Assembly (NCBI GenBank): GCA_947069175.1
Contig: CAMTDV010000017.1
Location: forward strand, 52,089,137-52,153,136
Length of the DNA stretch: 64,000 nucleotides
Direction of reading: 5' to 3'
DNA from: Scalesia atractyloides
Lineage: Eukaryota; Streptophyta; Magnoliopsida; Asterales; Asteraceae
Positions 1 through 11,085 of the stretch are shown here, in pieces (position 1 is the first letter of the stretch; each line of letters starts with the position of its first letter). Position numbers and translations under genes: made by a program. A model generated the notes under the pieces. It did not search any database and was not told the origin of the DNA. It saw nothing but the letters and a program-made list of their open reading frames with translations.

Positions 1-1454
1 TTTACTAAATATATTAAACGAGTCTTCAGGACCCATGCGTTACGACGGGGCCACTAAACCAAACAAAAAGCAGACGTAAAAATGTTAAGTCACGCACATT
101 TGTTATAGAGTCAGCTCATCAAATTTAAAAAACAAAAGTAAAAACCCAAAAAACTAATACGCCAAAATAGTTTCTTTTTTGTGATGGACTATTAGTTTCG
201 AATTTCATCCCTATGTTTGTAAACCTCCTGTTATATACAGAAAAGGGTCCATTTTCATAATTTTCGTTACTTCAAATTTGATGTGTAAAAACAATTTTTT
301 TTCTTAGTGATCATCCTAATATTATTTTATTTAATATAAGAGCTTTTAGCAATTCAAACACATACATTTTTGCAAATTATCTTCTATCGTTTTTCTCTTT
401 CTATCTTACATCACCATTCACCATCAACCCAAACCCAATTGTTAAGAAACACTGTACTATAATCACCACACAATCACACATAGATAATTGATAATGTATC
501 CATAAATCAATCAATCAATCACTCACACACACACACTCTCTCTCTCTCTCTCTCAACATACCACTCACCACTACCACCAACTGTCCAACCACCATTGCCA
601 ATGGCCAAGATACCTCACGACAACACTACCACACGGCCACCACACAACAACAGTACCACAACACCGGGTTAGATCGGCGGAGATAGATCTGAGACGATGG
701 AAGGTTTCTCAAGGAAGGAGGGCTTAAGTTTTTGGATTCAGTCAGCGACGATTACGGTATGGCGTTGCGGTGGAGTTCGCCCCTCAAGGCGTTCGGCGGG
801 AGAAGCTAACGCCGGCAGCTTGTTTTAGATAAATTAATATTGATTCTAGTATACTTCCTTGTACAACAATTTAGAAAAAGAAAGAAAAAAAATGACAAGA
901 AGTGGGATGTGTTATTGCTAGTGGAAGGTATGCACCAATAGAAACCAAAGAGTGAAGAGCATACACCAATAAAAACCAAAGGAATTGAACAGAGTGCTAA
1001 TGTAAGAAGAAGAAATTCTGCTAATTAATATAGGGAATATTCACTTGTTTTCTAAAATATTCGCAAGAAAAAATTACTATGGATTTAAATTTTAAAATGA
1101 AACTATGGATTAAAATTAAATATGATGTCAGCATAATTTGTATCTTCTGTTGCCATGAACTCCTACCATAAATTGAAACTATGGATTAAAATTAAATATG
1201 ATGTCGGTAATAATTTGTATCTTCTTTAGCCATGAACTCCTCCCTTCTTATTTTATTTATTTTCATTTTCAAATTTTCAAAATCTACAAAGAAGAAAGGC
1301 CGGCGGGAATAGTGATGGCTTTTATTGGGCCACTAGTTGATGTCTCGTCTGTGTTCGGGGCGATGGACGAATAATGAGCGAGTGTTAGTCACCTCATTGA
1401 CACGAAAAACAATTAAATCGAGTCAACCAATTAAAAAACTTTTATAGTTTTCAA
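1..1454. other. AT-rich spacer, no gene recognised
   Basis: No ORF with a recognisable product is present. A compound (AC)n/(TC)n microsatellite lies at about 523-554. A GC-richer patch at about 660-825 could be a remnant of a 5' UTR or exon, but it gives no protein I recognise. Two adjacent copies of a ~76-bp unit (1099-1174 and 1175-1251, starting GAAACTATGG) form a short tandem duplication. Confidence 0.6.
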
Positions 1455-1975
1455 AAAAAAAAAATGGCAATACTGTAATTTAGCTAAGGGCAATGTTGTA
1501 TTTTTTTTACTGTGGTAAAATCGCAATTTTCCAAAAGCTAAAGCGATGGCAATACTGTAAATTTGTTACGGGTGCAAATTCGTAAATTTGCGTAGGGCCA
1601 AATTCATAATTTTTAAGTTGGGGTAATATCATGGTATGAATTTGAACTAATGGTACAACCGTAATTTTTGGCTGTAGGAAATACCTTTTTTTATTTTCAA
1701 CTGAGGGCAAAACTGTAATTTTGAGTTGGGGGGAAAAGCATAAATGTAATTTGAACCGGAGGCAAAATGATAATTTTTAATGAAAATATATTTTTATTTT
1801 GAACTGGGGCAAAACGTAATTTTGACATGCGGACGAAACCGTAATTTTGAACCGAGGGCAAATTCGTAATTTTTAGCTGAGAGCAAAAGCATAATTTTAT
1901 TTTGAGTTTGGGACGAAAACGTAATTTTAAACTGGTGGCAAAAACGTAAATTTAAAATGAGTATAAAATAATTAA

Positions 1976-2032
1976 CTGGTTGGTCCAATGGGGGAGTGGC
2001 AAACAAGTGTCTGGCAATATTCCCCATTGGAA
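1976..2032. repeat. Palindrome related to the 2196-2461 element
   Basis: The sequence reads inward from both ends as GGTCCAATGGGG and CCCCATTGG, around the core AGTGGCAAACAAGTGTCTGG. It looks like the terminal repeats of the central element joined without the middle. Confidence 0.5.
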
Positions 2033-2195
2033 ACTAATGGCAAAACTCTAACTTTAAACGGGGCAAAACCGTAGTTTTGAACGGAGGGCAAAAATGAAAA
2101 TTTTAGTTAGGAGCAAAAGCGTAAATTTATTTTTAACTGGGGGCAAATATATAAATATGAGCTGATGACAAAATCTTAATAAACGGGGGTAAAAC

Positions 2196-2461
2196 CATAA
2201 ATTAGTTGGGCCAATAGGGAAGTGCCAGGCAAGTGCCTGGCACAATTCCCCTTGCCGCCCGTTTCCTCCAAATCAATGGCAGAAACTGTTGCCGACATTT
2301 GGTATTGTTGTCTGACACTATTCCCCTTGCCGTCCATTTCCTCCAATCAATGGCTGGCACTATTGCCGCCGACATTTGGTATTGTTGTATTGTAAATATG
2401 GGCGACAAAGAAAATAGTGCCACGCAGCTGTCTGGCACTCCCCTATGGCCCATTTAATTTA
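2196..2461. mobile_element. Small inverted-repeat element at centre of fold-back
   Basis: The ends are inverted copies about 30 bp long: GGGCCAATAGGGAAGTGCCA on the left pairs with TGGCACTCCCCTATGGCCC on the right. Inside are two direct copies of a unit of roughly 95 bp, starting ATTCCCCTTGCCG and ending near GGTATTGTTGT. TIR-only versions of the same ends lie at 1976-2032 and 2660-2713. A MITE or fold-back origin is inferred; no clear target duplication was found. Confidence 0.5.
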
Positions 2462-2659
2462 CGATTTTACTTTCGCTTTAAAATTACGATTTTGTCATCA
2501 GTTCAAAGTTACGTCTTTGACCCCAGCTTAAAATAAAATTATGTTTTTGCCCCAGCTCAAAATTACGATTTTGCCCTCGGTTTAAAATTACGAGTTTGCC
2601 CGCATCTCAAAATTACGTTTTTGCCCCTAGTTCAAAATAAAATTATGTTTTCCCATCAA

Positions 2660-2713
2660 CTGAGAGAATAGTGCCAGGCAGCTGTCTGGCACTACCCCAT
2701 TGGACCAACCATT
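2660..2713. repeat. Near-perfect palindrome, second TIR-only copy
   Basis: The core GTGCCAGGCAGCTGTCTGGC can fold on itself and is flanked by a CCCCATTGGACCAA arm. It matches the ends of the element at 2196-2461. Confidence 0.55.
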
Positions 2714-2845
2714 TTATTATTTTATACTCATTATAAAATTACGTTTTCGCCCCTAACTCAAAATAAAATTATGTTTTTGGCCTTAGCTCAAAATTACATT
2801 TTATACCATACACTCAAGGTCAAAATAATATTATGCTTTTGTACT

Positions 2846-3483
2846 AATTTCCTTATTCCAGTATCATCGATTAAAGAACTATATTCATACATATGAATTA
2901 GAAGGTTTCATACATTCCGAATAATATTTCTCATGACTTTGGACCTTTTTGAGACAAATTATAACCCAGATGATCCCTAATTATCCCTAAATATGGGTTA
3001 AACATGTCAAAATTATATACAATTAAAAAACATTAACATACCATTATAAAGAGATTGAGACCACTCTCCAGGAAGTGATTTCTCAAAAACTGAGTTAAGA
3101 TACTTATCATAGACTGCATGTAACTCATCAAGATCTTTAAATGCTTACATTTCATTAGAAAAATTAGTCCATGATAACTTCAAACCATCAAACATAACAT
3201 AATATTAGTATTACGAATATGTAAGAAAATAGTTCATTTCATTCCAAAGAACTGGCATTCCCTTTTTCATCACTATTACAAAGTTCAGATTAATGTTGGA
3301 GACAATACTTGGTCACATAAAGTTATGTCCTAAAGGGTGGACACGTCAATATGATAAATTCAGCATTTATATAAGCCATCAAACAGATACACGACTTTCC
3401 AATACTAATTTCAAAGAGTGTCAAATTGTTCAAGATAATCCAAAGCACTAAGACTGACAAACTAATCACAATCACAATCAACA
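2846..3483. other. Spacer, nothing recognised
   Basis: AT-rich sequence without a long ORF or clear repeat. I see no gene in it. Confidence 0.5.
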
Positions 3484-3493
3484 TTCAACAAAT

Positions 3494-4444
3494 AGTAAAT
3501 TAGTAAATTGCAGAAAACATCCTTTATGTTTCCTCAAACTTGCAGGTTCCGGTCTTAATGTTTAAAAGTTGCTAAAAACAGTCTTTAAGTTTATTTTTGT
3601 TGCGGGTTCAATCCTTTACAGCTAACCACGTTATTTTCTTCAGTTAAGTTCCCTCACATGCATAACATGTGAGGGTATATTCGTCATTTTGGTTGATCTT
3701 CCACCCACTTCAATTATAAAAAAAAAGAATATTTAAGTTTTAACCTAGTTTAAACAAAGTTTGGTAAAACGTACGCGACTACAGAGGAGCACGATTACCG
3801 TTTGATAGTGTTTAAGTCTAACTTGCGGCGTCCTAAGCGTCACCAGTTGCTGGATCCGACTACTGAACACGGTGTTACAAAGTTCTCTGATTTGACGGCA
3901 TCGGAGTTCCGTGAGAGGTATCTAGGGTTGAAGAGTTGTTTGTCGTTTCCGTCTGATGCGAATAAGGCGCCGATTCTTCCAACTGATGATAATCCTGAAG
4001 AGTTTGATTGGCATGATCAAAATCTATGTTAATCTTTACAGCTTAGTGGGCTAGCTTAACAAGATTCCTATCTTAATTCCGGGTTCGTCGGAATCCGGCG
4101 AAGTCACCAGAGAAGAAGACCGGAAAATAGGGTGTTTGGTTTTTAAAAGTTTGGTTTTATTGCACATTAGTCCCTGCGGTTAGAATTTTTTTTAAAAATA
4201 GGTTAAACCTTAAATATTCTTTTTTCTTATAATTGACGTGGGTGGAAGATCAACCAAAATGAAGAATATACCCTCACCTGTTATGCATGTGAGGGAACTT
4301 AACTGAAGAAAATAACGTGGTTAGCTGTAAAGGATTGAACCCGCAACAAAAATAAACTTAAAGGCTGTTTTAGCAAGTTTTAAACATTAAGGCTGGAACC
4401 TGCAAGTTTGAGGAAACATAAAGGATGTTTTGTGCAATTTGCTC
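3494..4444. mobile_element. Mutator-like element carrying a gene fragment (Pack-MULE type)
   Basis: Terminal inverted repeats of about 230-240 bp run from about 3501 to 3745 and back from 4440 to about 4195. Shared blocks include CATCCTTTATGTTTCCTCAA, TTGCGGGTTCAATCCTTTAC and GGTTGATCTTCCACCCAC. The 10-mer TTCAACAAAT flanks it on both sides (3484-3493 and 4445-4454), the 9-11 bp target duplication expected of Mutator-like elements. The left end carries a small internal duplication (AGTAAATTAGTAAATT). No transposase is present, so it would need help to move. It holds a captured host gene piece at 3754-4035. Confidence 0.75.
3754..4035 (+). pseudogene. Captured RD19-type papain-like cysteine protease fragment
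   Basis: In frame from about 3754, the sequence reads FGKTYATTEEHDYR, then FKSNLRRPKRHQLLDPTTEH, then GVTKFSDLTASEFR and ANKAPILPTDDNPEEFDW, ending at TAA (4030-4032). This is the I29 inhibitor prodomain of plant RD19/RD21-class cysteine proteases, with the ERFNIN-like helix and GxTxFSDLT motif, followed by the first few residues of the mature enzyme. The catalytic Cys, His and Asn regions are absent and there is no signal peptide or start codon, so it cannot make a protease. It lies wholly between the MULE terminal repeats, which indicates capture. The family call is firm; the exact parent gene cannot be named from this piece. Confidence 0.8.
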
Positions 4445-4454
4445 TTCAACAAAT

Positions 4455-5708
4455 GACTTTTACAATATATAGGGCTCAGGTAACCATCACAACTGAACAC
4501 CAAACAATTTCAAAATTAACAATATGTACCAAAACTTAAATTTAAGGAGGCTCATATTTCTCATCATAGCCTTTGAATCTTCGTCAAGGGCTACCTCATG
4601 GCATTCATTGGCAAAATCCACATGTCTCAGATCACCCCAAAAATGTTGCAAAACGGTCTCTGGCAACGGCTGGTTCTCGCACCCCTAAAATTAAGGGTTA
4701 CAACAACAGGGTAATCATCGAGAATAGAGTCTGCGTAAGATATAACAACTTTCATTCGTCTCTAATATGGTACACTTAGGCACATCGACTGTGAAATAAG
4801 GAAACCACCATGGCTACACGCCAAGGTGAGATCTTTAGTAATCTTTTCTCAGGCCCTAGAACTCATCACAACCCTTTAGCTTGACCTATACCAATTGTCA
4901 GAACATTTTTTTTAAACATAAAATAAAATAGTGTATACAATATAGATAAGTCTCTTTAGCAATAGAGAACTTCCTGAAGGCATATGCAAGACATGTCTCC
5001 TTAGCAGCCAATATAGATAAGAAATTGGTTTTTACATGTGAAGAGACCATGCCTTCAAGTGAATCAGAAATATATCCGCCATCAGACCATGGCGCAACGC
5101 ATGTAAGGTGTATAACATTAACCTGTTAAAAGCATGTTGGTAATTAGCTGTAGCTCCCCCTGGAATGGAGCTCCTTAAAACAGAAATACCTAAATACATG
5201 CCATGGAATAGAAGCAATAAGATATAATTTCACAACACAATGGATACCTCATAATAACTAATTGATTGTGCAAATAAAAAAATGAGTGTTTAAAAGTTAC
5301 CTAAGGCTATCGGAATTCACCTTGCTCATCGAAAAAATGCTACAGTTAGGCTCAAAGTTTAGAAAATTATGAAAGCACCATGGCTGCAAGGGAAGTTGCA
5401 GATGCAGATCTACCATCCATCAACCTTGCCATGCCAAGGTGACATTCAACAATAGTTACTAAGAACTTTGAACTCATCATAGCCCTATCGAAAACTCTAA
5501 TCTAGCAAAATAATGACCAGGAGAAACACAGAAGGAAGCCACGCAAGAGTAATCAGTCCACAATAGTCGTGGTCGTATCATCTCAGTCGTAGGCCATACC
5601 CTTTTCCGATCATCATTCCATTAGCTAGCGTGAAATGGAAACCCTTGCCGGATTCCCTAAAAAATCTACATAAACCATTCAACCATCATCGATGACATTG
5701 TATTGTTC
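4455..5708. other. Spacer with weak duplicated, exon-like stretches
   Basis: No protein is recognisable. On the minus strand two stretches resemble each other (about 4795-4880 and 5385-5500, both with GATGAGTTC followed by ACCTTGGC and CATGGTG). They may be remnants of a duplicated exon of the gene whose 5' end could lie at 30300-30905. Confidence 0.3.
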
Positions 5709-5919
5709 AAATCTCGACATCCCCATTAATTATCAGATCATGAATAAATCAAGAACCACCTAATCTCGACAAACCCCATTAAAATTTAGATCATGAATAA
5801 ATCAAAACCTATCTAATCTCGACAACCCCCATTAAGTTTTAGATCATGAATAAATCAAAACCCACCTAATCTCGACAACCCAGTTAACTTTTAGATCATC
5901 AATAAATCAACACTAATTC
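5709..5919. repeat. 53-bp tandem repeat, four copies
   Basis: Units start at 5709, 5762, 5815 and 5868, each beginning AATCTCGACA and containing TTTAGATCATGAATAAATCA with a few substitutions. Confidence 0.8.
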
Positions 5920-6611
5920 CATAAAATGTTTTGAACATCAAGGAAAATCGAAACTAATAACTGGGAATGCAATATTCAAACTGGTGTTCAACAGTTGGGT
6001 ATCCACGAATACAAACACAATTGTCACAGCCCCCGACCCCACCCTGGGAGCGGGAGCTGTGAACCAGTCAAGTGGTATCGGTGTTTATTAAATACGCAGC
6101 GGAAAAATTTTCATCAGGATCGTAATTAGGAAATAATTTCAGAGTTTATAAAAACACCAACTTTTAATATTAAATAAATAGGCTAAAACCCATGTCCAAT
6201 TCGATTGTTTTTATAGGGATAAACCCTAAATAATTAAAACATAATTTCTTCTTTTATTCAGGTATTTATAGCCACTTTATTTAAGCCTTCAGTGCTCCAT
6301 AGCTGGCTTCTATTATCTTTACATCAAATTACCTGAAACGCATTTTGAAAACATTTTATCAGTAATAAATACTGGTGAGTTCATTCCATTTTTATAAAAA
6401 TATAAATTGTTATACTTCACAGTATTAAGGGTTTTTATATTTGTTTATATTTACCCTAAGTCAATCAGTGTTTATCACATGGTGGCAGTTCCGATGTGAC
6501 GGTGGTCATATCACTCATTGACTAACTTCCGTTCAATAGTGCAATTTATCAAGTCATAGATATATAGTATATCTTACTATTATTCAAAGGTATCTGTCAC
6601 TAGGTGATTCT

Positions 6612-6675
6612 CGCGACGGTGGTCAAATCACTGTTGATCATTCTTTCAACTAGTGACGGGGGTCGTATCGCTGTT
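6612..6675. repeat. 40-bp tandem array in TE-1 (left part)
   Basis: Units containing CACTGTTGATCATTCTTTCAACTAGTGAC, spaced 40 bp apart, begin here. The array is cut by TE-2 and continues at 28647-28796. Confidence 0.7.
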
Positions 6676-6859
6676 TGTAACATTCGTCGAAAAACGGGTC
6701 TCAAAACCCGCTTCGTTTAATAATCAAATATTCGGCTAAATGTTCGTTGCGTATTTATTGTGCCGGTTATATTAAATAATACATAATTAATAAATATTTT
6801 AGAGTTTAAAATCATAAATAATAAATAATAACAATAAAATTAAATAAAAGAACAAAACA

Positions 6860-6930
6860 GGGTAGCCGGGTCTCGAACCCGGGTCTACCGCGTAAACACA
6901 CACATATCACACCACTCCGCCACATACATC
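6860..6930 (-). repeat. tRNA-like module in TE-2 LTR, reverse
   Basis: Read on the minus strand it has an A-box-like TGGCGGAGTGGT and a B-box-like GGGTTCGAGACC with the T-arm stem CCGGGTTCGAGACCCGG. The spacing is tRNA-like, but the acceptor ends do not pair, so it is a tRNA-derived remnant. It repeats in the right LTR at 26569-26638. Confidence 0.55.
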
Positions 6931-7190
6931 TTTTGTGTTTAATACTTAAACAAATATCACTTAAGGTAAAAACAAAGAAAGTCAAAGCCTGTAAATCAGC
7001 GCGCCTAGACTCGCAATCGCCGGAAAAACCGAAACTCCGCAAATGTGGCTACTTTCCCTTGACTGAAACGCGTAAACTGACTTTGACATCAGTTATAACC
7101 GTGGCTTAACACTCAATTTTAGTCAAAACCGTTTGAAATCATTGACCGCGAATCTTGACCCCTAATTCAAAACCAATCGGCCTGTCCCCC

Positions 7191-7199
7191 TTATAAATA
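7191..7199 (+). promoter_or_regulatory. TATA box of TE-2 5' LTR
   Basis: TTATAAATA preceded by a C-rich run, in the expected part of the LTR. The matching copy in the right LTR is at 26898-26906. Confidence 0.55.
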
Positions 7200-7504
7200 C
7201 CCACTCAAACTCCTTGTAAACATTTCGCTCAGAACGCACTCTCTTCCTGAAACTTCATTCCTTTCAAAGCACGTCGCCGGAATATCGCCGGAATTTCTAA
7301 ATCAGAAAACCGCAGTTGTTCTCCAGACGGTATAATCATCTAAACCTCCTTGCTATCTCTTGATTGGTAATTTATTTGCTCAAAACAATACTCAAAACTG
7401 TTAAATCAGTTCATTCAGCCGGGATCACTGTCAGGATTTTCGAATGATGAAAAAGATGAAATCGAGTTAGTGTTTTAATATAAATAAAAACGGGTATTTA
7501 ACCG

Positions 7505-7576
7505 GGTTAGACACACAGTCCAGCGGTGGACTGTGTGCAAATACAAAACACACGTCCCGGGTTCGAATCACACATG
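7505..7576 (+). repeat. tRNA-like module a in TE-2 LTR
   Basis: GTTAGACACACAGTCCAGCG opens a D-arm-like hairpin (AGTCC...GGACT). CCCGGGTTCGAATC follows at T-arm spacing. It is the first of three units spaced ~170 bp apart; the counterpart is at 27231-27302. Confidence 0.5.
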
Positions 7577-7671
7577 TTTCCGACTTTCTGAAATAAAACC
7601 AACATTTTAAACTTATTCAGATCAATTCACAGCATATATATATATAATTAATATAATCCAGTGTTTATACA

Positions 7672-7746
7672 GATTAGACACATAGCCCAACTGGTTGGAC
7701 TGTGTGCACTCGAACCGAAGGTCCCGAGTTCGATTCCGGGTTCTGT
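7672..7746 (+). repeat. tRNA-like module b in TE-2 LTR
   Basis: GATTAGACACATAGCCCAAC is followed by TGGTTGGACT and, 30 nt on, GGTCCCGAGTTCGATTCCGG. D-arm and T-arm-like hairpins can form. The counterpart is at 27397-27472. Confidence 0.55.
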
Positions 7747-7841
7747 AACCGGTTTCGGCCATATTAAATCATTTTTAATAAAAACTAAATAAGGTTAAAA
7801 CTAGTTAGTATATATATATAATTAAAACAGAGAATATTTCG

Positions 7842-7918
7842 GGTTAGACACGTAGCTCAGTTGGTAGAGCTGCGTGCACGTATGCGAGAGGTCCCGAGTT
7901 CGAACCTCACTCGCCGCC
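7842..7918 (+). repeat. tRNA-Ala-like module c in TE-2 LTR
   Basis: GTAGCTCAGTTGGTAGAGC is an excellent A box and D arm, and GAGGTCCCGAGTTCGAACC is a B box and T arm. The middle (ATGCGAGAGGT) recalls plant tRNA-Ala. The acceptor stem does not close and the anticodon arm is irregular, so I do not call a functional tRNA. The counterpart is at 27563-27642. Confidence 0.6.
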
Positions 7919-8937
7919 TGAAATTCATGCTATCCGACCGGTCAGACCCGGTCAGACCTGACAAAGTCAACCCTTTTTTTAAATTTTTGTTTTCTTATTT
8001 TCTTTTTATTAAATTGAAAAATTATTTAAAAATACTTAAAAATAAAGATTTTGAAGGTTAAAAATTTGCATTAAACTCACAAAAATAAATCTAAAAATCT
8101 CATTAAGAGCACTAATTAAAAATATTAATCTCAAATAAAATTATTTATTTATCGAATCATTTCGTTATTATTTAGGTTAGTTTTCCCTCGTCGGTTGAAT
8201 CATAAATTCGTGCGCATTCATCGTCATCAAGAAACGCATCCACTGTGAGTGAATCTCTACCAATTCCCCGTTTTAATCATGTTTTGGGGTGTATCATGTG
8301 TCGTACTATTCTTTTATTTTATTTAAACACTTGTGCATACATCATATCCGTGATCAAATGTGTATTGATTTTTGTGTGAATTGTATGTAGATTGAATTTA
8401 TCATTTCAGTGCACGCATTTCATTAGGCCCATCAGTTCCCCGTGGGATACGGGTTGAGCATCAGGAGCCTCATTAGATCGGCTCCGTTTGATTGAGCCTT
8501 GATCTCAAATACATCATCATTTCATGTCATATACTCATCCAAAGTGGTTTGTGATTGTTTACATATATGTTTGCTCACATGTGATTAATGCACGAATTTT
8601 CTTTATTAAATAAAACAAGAAATTAGTAAAAATGTTTTATCAAGGTTCACTCGCCAACTTTTGTTGACCCAAAATCTCCCCCGTTTTACACATGATACAG
8701 GTGATCCAGCAGAGACAGGAAACACTTAGGATGGCCTAGAAGAATAAACAAGTTTATGCTTTGGAATAAATATATAGTTTCATTTTTTTTTGTAATTGTA
8801 TGAGTTTTGTTTTTGGATATTTAAGTTTGTAATTTGAATTTAATAAATATGAAATATCTTAGTAAATATCATGAGCTTTGGTGATAACCCAATTATGCCC
8901 CGACTTTTATTCCGTTGCGGGTCGGGGTGTGACAGAT

Positions 8938-8949
8938 TGGTATCAGAGT
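8938..8949 (+). promoter_or_regulatory. TE-2 primer-binding site (initiator tRNA-Met)
   Basis: TGGTATCAGAGT starts 3 nt after the LTR end and is complementary to the 3' end of plant initiator tRNA-Met, apart from the last base. Confidence 0.85.
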
Positions 8950-9747
8950 TTGTGACTATAGGGATATAGGATAGGTTATTAGACCCTTAGAGCCTATACT
9001 ATAGTTGATTAAATTTTAATTGTTTATGCGTTACATGCAAAATTCATGATGTTTATATGTTTCATGTTTATTTTCACACCCAATGTTATGCAAGCACGCT
9101 CACAAATACATGTTATTACGCAATGCTCATCATAAATCATATCCTCATAACATATCATATCTATGAGAGCACACACCTCACGATTTCCATGATTTTTGCA
9201 ATGATTTTTGTATTTTTTCAAATCACATCAAAGTGAGTTCTCATGACGGGCATGTAGTAACTGGAAGGATACGGGTACCGGTAGTCGGAACGTCCTGTCT
9301 AGGCTCGGCATTCGTATAAATCCAAAATAAAGGACCAGTTTGCCTACCTGGGGACTAACGATGAGAGTACGAAGGACCTATTAGGCCAAAGCATGCTATA
9401 CCAAACGTCGTGTGAGCTAACCCCACTTTGAGTTGTCATTGTGTCTACACCTGGACACCCTCCTACCATACATCTCACAATCATATTTTACGATTTTCAT
9501 TCGGGTGGTGCGATTGTTAACCCGCCGACACCAATGTGAATCCTACCAAGCCCAATAGTCATGGGGGCCCACATGACTACACAGGCAATGGTATGGGGGA
9601 CATTTGGAGTCCCAAACATGAGCAAACCCAAGACATCCTATGGATGTAGTTAAATTATTGTCAGTTATGTTGTTTTTCATTCTTTTTACGACACATGACA
9701 CCTAGAAAATTCTTAAACTCGCAATCTTCCTATATATGTTCCTGTAG
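8950..9747 (+). other. TE-2 untranslated leader
   Basis: About 800 bp between primer site and gag start with no coding ORF. TE-3 carries an extra leader ORF in this position; TE-2 has none that I can see. Confidence 0.6.
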
Positions 9748-11085
9748 ATGTCGGCTAGGCAACTACGTGGAGGTAGAAAGTCAGGAAAGTCAAGTGAACG
9801 CTTGGCCACACAAATTGCTAAACAAATGGCCGCAGTACTTCCTGACATCGTGCTTCAAGTTCAACAAGCTCTCACCGTTAATCCCATCAACCCTCCCAAC
9901 CAAGAAGACCAGAGCGTCGCCAACCCTCCTTCCAAAACCCCCAAGTGCACCTACAAACAGTTCAAATCCTGCGATCCCCCAAAATATGAAGGGACCGAAG
10001 GTGTTACCGCCCTCCTTCACTGGTTTGAAGAAATGGAAAACACTTTCCTCAATTGCGATTGTCCCGAGGACCGTAAGGTACGTTACGCAACTGGAAGACT
10101 GTTTGGGGTAGCCCTTACCTGGTGGAACACGGAAAAGGGTAAGCGAGGAGTTGAAGATGCCATGGCCTTAACATGGGAAGAGTTAAGGGAACTCATGACA
10201 AGACACTTTTGTCCAAGAAGCGAAATCAAAAAGCTGGAAGACGAATTCCACGCACTGAAACAAAAGGAAGGAGACCACACTTCATATAATAAGAGATTTC
10301 TCGAGTTGAACCAGATAATCCCCAATTTGTTCACCCCCTTGTACCGCTTAGTTGAACACTACATTCGAGGCCTCCCCTCGAAAATCCAAGATTCGGTTTT
10401 AAGCACTTCGCCTGCAACACTTGAAGCCGCAATGGAGTTAGCTACAGAACCCACTGAGAATCGCATTCGAAACGGAAAATTCAAAGATGAGAAGAAGAAA
10501 GCACCCATTGAGACCCCAACTCCAAACCACCTCGTCTCATCCTCGAAGGTTGCTGGTAAGAGGAAGCGAAATAGCAAGAATTTTGCTGTCACTCAAACCA
10601 ACCCTCCTATCACTGCTGCACCAATCACCCAAATTGCTCCTCCGGCTGCACCATTCAAAAAGCCATATACTGGCCCACACCCAAAATGCAACCGCTGTCA
10701 ATACCATCACCCTCCCGAAAATCCCTGCCAACATTGCACAAGTTGTGGCCGGGCGGGTCACACTATCCAAACCTGCCGTACCCTTCAACGAATGAACCGC
10801 AATCCACCTCCAACCCAAACCCAAAATCAGATAGTGGGCCAAACCCAACAACCCTTACTTCTACCACCTTCACAACACGCAGCCCAACCTTACTACCAAC
10901 CCAACTACCCCATGATGCAACCCATGCGAGCTTGTTTCAACTGTGGGGACCTAAACCACTTCAGGAACACATGCCCACGCCTAGTGAACATCATCCATGC
11001 CCAAGCTCACGCAAACCCGATAAACCAAGCTAACCAAGCTCCCCCACCTGCCAGAGGGAGAGCTTTCAATATCAATGCCAACTAA
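9748..11085 (+). pseudogene. gag: TE-2 gag (nucleocapsid-like)
   Basis: 445 codons from ATG 9748. The N-terminal third precedes a retrotransposon gag domain (RYATGRLFGVALTWWNTEKG, about residues 112-131, then DEFHALKQKEGDHTSYNKRF). A basic linker follows, then two CCHC zinc knuckles, CTSCGRAGHTIQTC and CFNCGDLNHFRNTC, that would bind the element RNA. In the family gag runs straight into protease. Here a TAA at 11083-11085 stops the frame while the protease continues in the same frame behind it, which suggests CAA changed to TAA. A free gag-like protein could still be made, but gag-pol cannot. The ATG is chosen because it begins the conserved basic N terminus. Confidence 0.85.

Larger units (their letters stand above)
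1455..2845. repeat. Fold-back array of degenerate 25-30 bp repeats
   Basis: The left part (about 1470-2205) is built from variants of GGCAAAACCGTAATTTTGAA, each about 25-30 bp. From about 2455 to 2845 the same units run in the opposite orientation (AAAATTACGATTTTGCCC type). The region can therefore fold into one imperfect hairpin around 2196-2461. Small ORFs across it only echo the repeat and look non-coding. Short palindromes interrupt the array and are listed separately. Confidence 0.75.
6676..8934 (+). repeat. TE-2 left (5') LTR
   Basis: Begins TGTAACATTC and ends GTGTGACA. A TATA-like TTATAAATA at 7191-7199 lies upstream of a probable transcript start in the ACATTTCGCTCAGAACGC stretch. 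Four tRNA-like modules occur inside (6860-6930 minus; 7505-7576, 7672-7746 and 7842-7918 plus). Confidence 0.9.

Noticed and set aside
1507..2457. Several small ORFs on both strands
   Set aside because: They follow the minisatellite phase and have only repeat-like composition.
7842..7918. A functional tRNA-Ala gene
   Set aside because: D and T arms look right, but acceptor and anticodon arms do not fold properly, and the sequence repeats inside both LTRs.
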